From Diacronema lutheri (taxonomy: Eukaryota; Haptophyta; Pavlovophyceae; Pavlovales; Pavlovaceae), in the NCBI GenBank assembly GCA_019448385.1, contig JAGTXO010000024.1, positions 40,001-104,000 on the forward strand: 64,000 nt of DNA, written 5' to 3'. The notes below the pieces were generated by a model. The model was given only the letters and a program-made list of their open reading frames with translations. It ran no database searches and was not told the origin of the DNA. Positions 1 to 8,528 of this stretch are shown here, piece after piece; position 1 is the first letter of the stretch, and every line of letters starts with the position of its first letter. Position numbers and translations under genes: made by a program.

Positions 1-975
1 TCGCACGAGCCGCTCATCCCCCGACTCGGCACGACCTCGGCGGCGGGCGTCCGCGACGACCAGCTCGCCGCGGCCGTGTCGACCGTCGACGGCGCCGGCC
101 GGGGCGACGAGCTCGGCGGCATCCGCCCTTGGCGCAGCGCGCGTGGCCCCGGTCATCCCGTCCGTGTAGGCGCAGCCCCGGGCCGGGAAGCGAGCGGGAC
201 GCCGCGGCGCCGCCCCGAGCGTCGGAAGAGCGCGGGATCGGCGACAACGTACGACAACGCACGCCACGCTGGCCGCGCGGATCGACGAGACTGTCGCTCG
301 GCCGCACGCACGCGGGTGGGCGCACGAGGAGGGCCTCGTGCCGCGCGTGCGCCCCACGGCACGCCCCGGTCGTCGCCGAGGCGCTGCACGAAGCGCAGCG
401 CGAGCGCGTGAGCCCTGAGCAACGCTGCGCCGCGCCGCGCGCGCAGGCTCGGCTGTGCGCGCGATGGCGGCCGCGCGCGCGTGCACGCCGTCTTGCGCGA
501 GAGCTGCAGCGAGCGGGCGGGCACGGCTCAGGTTGAGGGTGCGCGCGGCGCGCCGCGCCTCGCGCGCGGCAGGCAGGCCGCGCTCGACGTGCTCGCGAGG
601 CAGCAGCTCGACGCGTCGCCCCGACGCTGACGGCGCGCGCGAGCTGGGCATCAGCGGCCGCCCGCCGCACGAGGCGCAGGTGGAGGTGGTGAAGGTGGGC
701 GGCGGCGGCCGGTCGGGCGCGAGCGGCGCGGCCGACGCGGCCGACGGTGAGGGCGCGCGGGCGGCGCGCGGACGCGCGCGCGCGCGCGCGCGCGCGCGCC
801 GGCGGCGGCGCGCGCGCGCCAAACGCGTGCACGTCGGTCACGCTCGCGCGCTCGAGACGGACGACGGGCTGCTCGAGAGCGCAGAGGCGAGGCGCTGACG
901 GGCGATGCGTGCGCAGGGTGCAGCACGAAGCTCGCCGTCGCCAGCGACGCCGCGCTCGCGCGTCGCCGGCACGCC
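1..975 (+). pseudogene. Degraded HYOU1 (GRP170) copy A, partial, 5' end outside the window
   Basis: This stretch has no coherent reading frame but follows the intact HYOU1 gene at 30617-34632 in order. Positions 30-110 match the exon 1 segment around 31255-31400 (DLGAAAF to DEELGG). Positions 375-480 match the start of exon 2 (32095-32215, EALHEE and following). Positions 595-610 match RQQLD. Positions 640-760 match the EFGISDLYPHEVKVKVGGGG segment, and 850-895 match NTDGLLEIAKAE. Intron 1 of the intact gene (552 nt with a minisatellite) is represented by only a few tens of bases. Many small insertions, deletions and stops make it non-coding. It ends near 960-985, where a second copy begins again inside exon 1. 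The match was found by eye and no identity figure was computed. Confidence 0.75.
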
Positions 976-2091
976 GCGGTGTGAGGCCTCTGAGCGAAGC
1001 GAGCGCCGATGCGCGCCGCCCATGCGCGCCGCCCACCTCCTCGCGCGCGCCTCGACGCGCTCTCGCTCGCGCACGAGACGACGGCGGGCGCGCGCTCATG
1101 GGCGCCTTCCTAGTGGCGCACCGCCCCTCTCGCACGAGCCGCTCACCCCCCGACTCGGCACGACCTCGGCGGCGGGCGTCCGCGCCGACCAGCTCGCCGC
1201 GGCCGTGTCGACCGTCGACGGCGCCGGCCGGGGCGACGAGCTCGGCGGCATCCGCCCTTGGCGCAGCGCGCGTGGCCCCGGTCATCCCGTCCGTGTAGGC
1301 GCAGCCCCGGGCCGGGAAGCGAGCGGGACGCCGCGGCGCCGCCCCGAGCGTCGGAAGAGCGCGGGATCGGCGACAACGTACGCCACGCTGGCCGCGCGGA
1401 TCGACGAGACTGTCGCTCGGCCGCACGCACGCGGGTGGGCGCACGAGGAGGGCCTAGTGCCGCGTGCGCGCCCCACGGCACGCCCCGGTCGTCGCCGAGG
1501 CGCTGCACGAAGCGCAGCGCGTGCGCGCGAGCCGTGAGCAACGGCGCGCCGCGCCGCGCGCGCAGGCTCGGCTGTGCGCGCGATGGCGGCCGCGCGCGCG
1601 TGCACGCCGTCTTGCGCGAGAGCTGCGGCGAGCGGGCGGGCACGGCTCAGGTTGAGGGTGCGCGCGGCGCGCCGCGCCTCGCGCGCGGCAGGCCAGGCCG
1701 CGCTCGACGTGCTCGCGAGGCAGCAGCTCGACGCGTCGCCCCGACGATGACGGCGCGTGCGCGCTCGGCGCCGCGCGGCGCGCGCGCGAGCTGGGCATCA
1801 GCGGCCGCCCGCCGCACGAGGCGCAGGTGGAGGTGGTGAAGGTGGGCGGCGGCGGCCGGTCGGGCGCGAGCGGCGCGGCCGACGCGGCCGACGGTGAGGG
1901 CGCGCGGGCGGCGCGCGGACGCGCGCGCGCGCGCGCGCGCGCCGGCGAGCAAGCCAAAACGCGTCGGTCACGCTCGCGCGCGCTCGAGACGGACGACGGG
2001 CTGCTCGAGAGCGCAGAGGCGAGGCGCTGACGGGCGATGCGTGCGCAGGGTGCAGCGCGAAGCTCGCCGTCGCCAGCGACGCCGCGCTCGA
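1..2091 (+). repeat. Direct tandem duplication, unit about 1.13 kb, inside the pseudogenes
   Basis: The sequence from 1 to about 960 recurs from 1130 to about 2091 with only scattered differences, for example one short extra repeat of cgacaacg near 250 and small indels near 830 and 1770. The two units resemble each other far more closely than either resembles the intact HYOU1 gene. A HYOU1 copy therefore decayed first and part of it was tandemly duplicated much later. Unit one runs off the left edge of the window. Confidence 0.85.
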
Positions 2092-3145
2092 CGTGCTCGC
2101 GAGGCAGCAGCAGCTCGACGTGTCACCCCAACGGAGGGCGCGCACGAAGGCGGGTACCACGCCGCCGATCGCGCAGGAGGCGACGCCAAGACCACGCGCG
2201 CTCGGCGCGTCGGGCACCAGCCGCTGCTCGGCTCGACGCGGCCATCAGCAGCACGCTGCTGCTGCTGCTGCTGCTGTCACCGCCGCCGCCGCTTACCCGC
2301 GCGGCGGTCGTGGGCACCAGCACCGCGCGCAACGCGCAGCTTGTGGTGGAGGCGAGAGCGCCGGCGGATCGCCGTGGAAGCGGAGAGGCGCCTCGAGGAG
2401 GCGGCGAGGCGCCTTGAGCGCCTCAAGGGGTCAACTCCTCTCCACGCGCGCGTTCTCGGATCGCTGACGGCGCCGGCGCGGGCGACATGGCGCGCGCTTC
2501 GACCGAGTCGCAGTGCGCACAGCTTGCCGACGCGCCGGACGCAGTGCGCGGGGTGGCGCGAGCAAGCGCGCGCGCGCGTCTTACCCGGCGATGTCGCGCC
2601 CGCCGCGCGCGGCGGTGCGCGTGGCGGGCCTTTCGCGCGCGCGGCCCGCGCTCGGCGGCGGACCCGCGCCGCGCCGCGCGCGCGCGCGCGACTCGCCACG
2701 GCAACGCCGGCGGAGGAGTGGCTGTGCGAGGCGGGCCCGTTCGCTCGGTCGCACGCGCTTCTCGGCGAGGCTCGCCGCGCTCTGGGCGGGTCGCTCTTCA
2801 CGCGCCACGCGCGGGCGCGCCGCGCGCCACGCCGCACGTCAGCTCGTCTCGTCTCGCGCCGTGCTCTCGCGCTCCACGCACGCCGCTCCGTGCGCGCGCC
2901 GCGCGCGCACGCTGCGCCCCTGCGCGGTCCCAGAGCATTCGCCCGATCCGGCGCGCGCGCGCGCGCGCAGCTCGAGGCGCGGCCGGCCGCGGTGGCGAGC
3001 GCGCTCGCGCGCGCGCTCGCGACGGTCTGCGCGCGGGCGGAGGCAGAGCCGCAGATCAGCAGCGACGAGGCGGCGGGGGCACTGGAGCTGGCGGCGCGCG
3101 CGACCAGCTCGACAAGGCGGCGCGCGTGCTAGGCCGCCAGGCAAA
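985..3145 (+). pseudogene. Degraded HYOU1 (GRP170) copy B, nearly complete 3' part
   Basis: A second broken copy of the HYOU1 gene lies directly behind copy A. It starts inside exon 1: 1030-1085 matches the LHETTA segment at 31150-31200. It then follows exon 2 (1490-1590, 1715-1745, 1790-1900 and 1980-2030), the segment before the exon 2 end (2370-2420 against 33285-33330), intron 2 itself (2540-2620 against 33443-33520), exon 3 (2713-2790, EEWL region) and exon 4 (2980-3120, LEARPAAVAS region). Because intron 2 and intron 3 sequence is kept, it arose by DNA duplication, not from an mRNA copy. The 14-bp array found in intron 3 of the intact gene is absent here. No continuous reading frame remains. 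Confidence 0.78.
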
Positions 3146-3943
3146 GTGCCCACGCCACGGCCCAGCGAACGGCGCCTTTGGCCGGCCGCACATGGAAAAC
3201 TAAACACGGCCAGCAGATGGGCCCAACGGGTGGCGCGGCGGGCAGCGCGGCGGTGGACGCGGACACGTAGGCGGAGCCGAGCCAAGCGCGGACGGCGCCG
3301 CGCAGGCGTAGGGCGAGCTCTGTCTCTAACGCTCGGAGCCCGCGCCGCGCGCAGGGCGCTCGGTCGGCCACGGCGCGCGAGGCGACCGAACACGCGCACT
3401 CCGCTGCCGCAGTGACTAGTCGTGCCGAGACGTGAGTACGTGACGCGACTGCGCCCGGCGCAGCACTAGGCCCGACGGCGCGACGGCGCGACGGGACACA
3501 GCCGGCGCATACACGCCCGAGGAGAGTCGCGCGCTCACGCAGCGGTGGTCAACCGATCTCAGCCGGGCAGCGCCGCCCCTGCGCGCGCCTGCTGAACCTC
3601 GGCCCGGCACGCAGCGCGCCAGTCGGGCCGGCGGCCGTTCGCGCGTGGGATCGGGGTCGAGGTCGTCCGCGCCGTGGGCGCGCAGCGGCTGCGCGGAGGC
3701 AGGTGTTGCGCCACAGACGCAGCGGGCGGCGGCACTGCTCGTCGGCTGCCTGCTCGAGGCGCGCGTCCGACCCGCGCACGGAGCGGGCGTCGTCGTGCGC
3801 CCGCCGGCGTGCGGGCGCGCGCGCGCGCGCGTGCGCCGCTCGTGTCGGCGTGGCCGGCCGCCGGTGCGCGAGATAGGCAGCGCCCGCCACGTTCAAGGCT
3901 TGCGTTTCCGCCGAAGCGGCATTCGTACGCTCGCCTGCCGAGC
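3146..3943. other. About 800 bp without a recognisable gene
   Basis: This lies between the 3' end of the HYOU1 pseudogene and the 3' end of the minus-strand ABC transporter. Open frames exist on both strands only because of the high GC content; none shows a conserved motif. I see no RNA gene or clear regulatory site. Confidence 0.5.
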
Positions 3944-6900
3944 TCAAGCGTTGCCCTTGGCCGTGACGAGCGCGTGGTAGTGACCGCCCTTGCGCATCAG
4001 CTGGTTGTGGCTGCCCTCCTCGAGCACGCGCCCCTGCCCGACGACGGCGATCTTGTCGGCGGTGCGGATCGTGCTCAGCCTGTGCGCGATGACGATCGTC
4101 GTGCGCTTTTGCGTCGCGAGCAGCGCGTCGAGCGCCGCTTGCACGACGCGCTCGCTCTCATTGTCGAGCGCCGAGGTGGCCTCGTCGAGCAGCAGCACGG
4201 GCGGGTTCTTGAGGATCGCGCGCGCGATCGCGACGCGCTGCTTCTGTCCGCCCGACAGCTGGCCGCCGCCCTGGCCGACGCGCGTGCCGTAGCCGTCGGG
4301 GAAGGCGGAGATGAAGCCGTGCGCGTTCGAGCTGCGCGCCGCCTCCTCGATCTGCTCGGGCGTCGCGTCGGGCTTGCCGTACGCAATGTTCTGCGCGATT
4401 GTGCCGTCGAAGAGCGTCGGCTCCTGCCCGACCAGCCCGACGCGCTGCCGCAGCCAGCGCAGCTGCAGCCGGCGCACGTCGACGCCGTCGAGCAGCACCG
4501 CACCCGCGTCCGGGTCATAGAAGCGCTCGACGAGCGCGACGGCGGTCGACTTGCCCGAGCCCGAGCCGCCGACGAGCGCGACGGTCGTGCCCGCCTCGAT
4601 CACGAGCGAAAAGTCGCTGTAGATCGGCACGTCCGGCCGCGCCGGGTAGCGGAACGCGCAGTGCGCAAACTCGATCCGGCCGCGCACGCTCGCAGCATCG
4701 GGCGTGAGGCCCTCGTCCGACATGGCGTCACGTGAGACGAAGGTGCTCGCTTTGCTCTTCGGCGGGCGCCGGTCCATGATGGTCATGATGCGGCCAACCG
4801 CGCGCGCCGCCTTCTCCTGGTCCGTCGCGCCCTGCGAGATCTGGCCGAGGCTGTGCGGTGCGGCGCGCGGGCGATGGAGCGCAGTGGGCGCGTGAGCGCG
4901 AGAGGCGCGCACGCGCGCGCTGTCCACTCCCCTACGCCGTGGGCTGCCGCGTCGTGCGCGCGTGCCCGCCGCCTCCGGTCGCGCGAGGCGGCGTGCGACG
5001 AGCGCGACGGTGGGCGCGGACCCAAATGCCATGTAGAACATCACCTGCAGCAGCAGCAGCAGCGGCGGCAGCGGTGAGCGTGTTGGACGCGCGCACGCGC
5101 GAGCCGCGCAGCGCAGCGCGGGCAGCGCGCGCTGCGTCGCGTCGCGTCAGGCGCGTATCGCACACGGCCGCGTAACGCGCGACGCACGAGGATGACGGTG
5201 AACATGGAGGCAAAGTCGGCGTCGCCCTGCGCGACCAGGATGCCGCCATACCAGTAGACCACGAGGATCGACGCGATCATCATGAACTGCGAGAAGCCGG
5301 TCGTGAACGCGGGCACCGTCGCCTTCCGCGAGCGCTCGCGCTGCGCGACGAGCGTCGCGGCCGCGTAGTCCGCGAACAGCGCACTCTCGAGGCCAAACGA
5401 CGCGACGGTGCGGACGCTCGCCGCGAGCTGGCCGACGATGCGCGCCGCGCGCTCGCGCGCCTCGCGCCCCTTGTCGGCCGCCGTGCGCTTGGCCGCATCC
5501 GCCTCGCGCTTGCGCCGCGCGGCGATGTCGATCGCGTCCTCCTGCACGCCCGCCACGTCGTCGTCGCCGTCCTCCTTGCCCGCGCTCGCGTTCGCGTCGC
5601 CATCGCCTACCATCGTCATGAACTCGATCGCGATTGCCGCACCGATGACCGGTACGATGCAGATGGCGATGAGCGCGAGCTGCCAGACGCCGAGCGCGAA
5701 CATGAGCACGAGGCCGACCGCTATCGTCGATAGGTTTGCGATCAGGTTGCCCGTCGACTCGCCCGTCACGGCGGAGACGAGCGTGATGTCGCGGCTCAGG
5801 TTGGCCGAAAGGTTGGCCGCTGAGTTGGACGGCTCGTCGAACCACGGCATGTCCTGCCGCAGCATCGCCTCGAACGCGTCCGCGCGCAGCCGGCGCGTCA
5901 GCCGCTCGCGCACGACGGCGAGGCCCCACGTGCGCGCGAGTTCGAGGCAGAACTGCGCAGCGGCGAGCGCGAGGAAGATGCCGCCCCATGTCCATGCCTC
6001 GCGCATGATGCGCTCGGGCTCGGGGTAGAAGAAGAGACGGAGCAGATAAGCAAAGAAGACGCCCATCAGCGGGGTCGTCGCGCCCAGCCCGACCGCGCCA
6101 GTCATCGCGAGCGCGAGGTAGGGGCGCTCGGGACGCTGCATCGCCCACACGCGCGCGCGCTGCGCCTTGTGCGCGGCCGCGCGCGCCTTCTTCGCCTCGG
6201 CCACCGCTGCCTTCTCGGCGCGCGCGTCGTCGGCCGCGTGCGGCGCGCCGCCCGCTTCGAGCTCGCGCGGCGACCGCGATGCCGGCACAGCGCGCACCGC
6301 GGACGAGCCCGACTGCGCGGCGGCGGGCGACGGCGGCGCGGCGGCGGGCGCGGCCACGGCAACATCCGCTGCCGCCGAAGGCGTCGGCGCGCCGAAGAGC
6401 GACTTGACCGCGCTCGCCGCGAACGCGCCAGTGCCCGTGCCGCCGCCGGGGTCCGCGAGGTGCGCAAGCCGGTAGTAGTGGCCCTGCTCGCCCTTGCGCA
6501 TCAGCTGGTTGTGACTCCCCTCCTCGAGCACGCGCCCCTGCCCGACGACGGCGATCTTGTCGGCGGTGCGGATCGTGCTCAGCCTGTGCGCGATGACGAT
6601 CGTCGTGCGCTTTTGCGTCGCGAGCAGCGCGTCGAGCGCCGCTTGCACGACGCGCTCGCTCTCATTGTCGAGCGCCGAGGTGGCCTCGTCGAGCAGCAGC
6701 ACGGGCGGGTTCTTGAGGATCGCGCGCGCGATCGCGACGCGCTGCTTCTGTCCGCCCGACAGCTGGCCGCCGCCCTGGCCGACGCGCGTGCCGTAGCCGT
6801 CGGGGAAGGCGGAGATGAAGCCGTGCGCGTTCGAGCTGCGCGCCGCCTCCTCGATCTGCTCGGGCGTCGCGTCGGGCTTGCCGTACGCAATGTTCTGCGC

Positions 6901-8295
6901 GATTGTGCCGTCGAAGAGCGTCGGCTCCTGCCCGACCAGCCCGACGCGCTGCCGCAGCCAGCGCAGCTGCAGCCGGCGCACGTCGACGCCGTCGAGCAGC
7001 ACCGCACCCGCGTCCGGGTCATAGAAGCGCTCGACGAGCGCGACGGCGGTCGACTTGCCCGAGCCCGAGCCGCCGACGAGCGCGACGGTCGTGCCCGCCT
7101 CGATCACGAGCGAAAAGTCGCTGTAGATCGGCACGTCCGGCCGCGCCGGGTAGCGGAACGCGCAGTGCGCAAACTCGATCCGGCCGCGCACGCTCGTGGC
7201 GTCGGGCGTGAGGCCCTCGTCCGACATGGCGTCGATGCTCGGCGTGCGCTCGATCGTCAGCTTCATGCGGCCGGCGGCGGTGCGCGCCTTGGAAAGCGCG
7301 GTGATCGCCTGCCCCAAAAAGCCAAAAGCCTGCGCACCCATGTCAATGGCGAAGATGGTGAGCAGCACCTCGCCGCCCGAGACCTTGCACGAGTTGGTGT
7401 ACGCGCAGTTGGACTCGCCGCGCGCGCGCTCGGACGCGATCTTGAAGGCGCCGTAGACGAGGCCGACGGCCATTAAGACGTTTTCCGTGCCCATCATCGC
7501 GCCCATCGCCAGCCCGCGCTGCCAGCCCGAGCGGATTCCAACCGCCTCTGCGGGCGCGAGCAGCGCCTCAAAGCGCGCTCGCTCGCGCGGCTCGGCGGAG
7601 AAGGACGCGACCGTGCGCACGGCACCAAGCACCTCGGCGCACACGGCACCCGCCGAGCCAAACGCCTCGGCCATCCGCTGCGACGTCCGCCGCGTCACCG
7701 TGTTCAGCCCGGCGGCCGAGCCGATGCTGAACGGCGCGATCGCGAGCAGCACGAGCGCAATGTCCCACTCAAAGTAGAAGCCCGTCGCGACGCCGCCGAG
7801 CGCCTGGCCGAGGAAGCGCAAGCCCTCGGAGAGCTTGGTGCCGATGCCCAGCTCGACCAGCTGCGCCGTCTCCGCGAACGTTGAGGCGAGCCCCGCCGTC
7901 GAGCGCGCATCGTGCCACGCAATGTCCTGGCGCATGATGGCGCGCAGGTACGCCATGCGGTACCGAGCGGCCTGCCGCTCGCCCGTCCACTTCCACGCGA
8001 ACGTGCCGATGAAGCCGCACGCGAACGCGGCGACGGCGATGTACAAAAAGGCGAAGATCGCGCTCTCCACGTCCGAGCTCACGTTCGACGTGTCGCCCGT
8101 CAGCCCGGCCGAGCCGACCGCGTCGATCACGTCGGCGACAAAGATGAACTGGATCGGCTGGATCGCACCGAGGCCGAGCGCGGCGAGCGAGCCAACCAGC
8201 ATGACGAGCATGTCGAGCGGCTGCGCGTGCTGGAAGAGCTCGAGGAGCGAGACGGCCGGCGCCGACGCGTCGTTGGGCGCAGCTGGCGCTGTCAT
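3944..8295 (-). CDS. Full-size ABCB/MDR-type ABC transporter
   Basis: An ATP-driven exporter of the ABCB (multidrug resistance, P-glycoprotein) family: TMD1, NBD1, TMD2, NBD2, about 1350 residues. The start ATG at 8295 gives [20 protein letters not shown] followed by the first membrane domain. NBD1 lies at about 7250-6500 and NBD2 at about 4740-4000. Both carry Walker [11 protein letters not shown]-loop GQEP, signature LSGGQKQR, Walker [12 protein letters not shown] and the H-loop IAHR. TMD2 covers about 6150-5190. Intron 1 is 5187-5045 (GTGCGT donor, CAG acceptor, phase 0). A second intron ends at 4851; its donor near 5016 looks like GC rather than GT, and I could not settle it. The stop is at 3944. 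The two NBDs are identical at DNA level over 679 bp (see findings). The gene is head-to-head with AK-HSDH, 233 bp between starts. Substrate and membrane cannot be read from sequence. Confidence 0.93.
4014..4692 (-). repeat. NBD2 copy of a 679-bp perfect intragenic repeat
   Basis: Base for base the same as 6518-7196 (offset 2504), with no difference seen on reading through both copies. It encodes nearly the whole second nucleotide-binding domain. Differences start immediately on both sides: 4010 and 4013 on one side, 4693 onward on the other. Confidence 0.93.
6518..7196 (-). repeat. NBD1 copy of a 679-bp perfect intragenic repeat
   Basis: Partner of 4014-4692 within the same gene and orientation, encoding the first nucleotide-binding domain. 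In ABCB proteins the two NBDs normally differ clearly, so silent-site identity points to recent intragenic gene conversion, or to an assembly error. Confidence 0.93.
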
Positions 8296-8528
8296 GACGG
8301 TGTGCGGCGTGCTGCGTATGCGGCGTGCTGCGTTGGCGTTCGTGGCCAGCACGGGGCGCTCCGGTGTCTGTGTCGGCGTTTGCGAGGCCGTTCGCGCCCG
8401 TGTTTGTAGATTCCTCACTCTGTACAGAGCCCTCTCTCAACGAGCCCCTCCACACGGCCATGAATGAGTATGGGTCAATAGTCAATATGGGGATACGTAT
8501 CGACGCCAAAGATACTGAAGACAGGGTC

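Noticed and set aside
1-3415. Several overlapping Arg/Ala-rich genes at the left end
   Set aside because: None has conserved motifs. The DNA instead follows HYOU1 exons and introns in broken frames.
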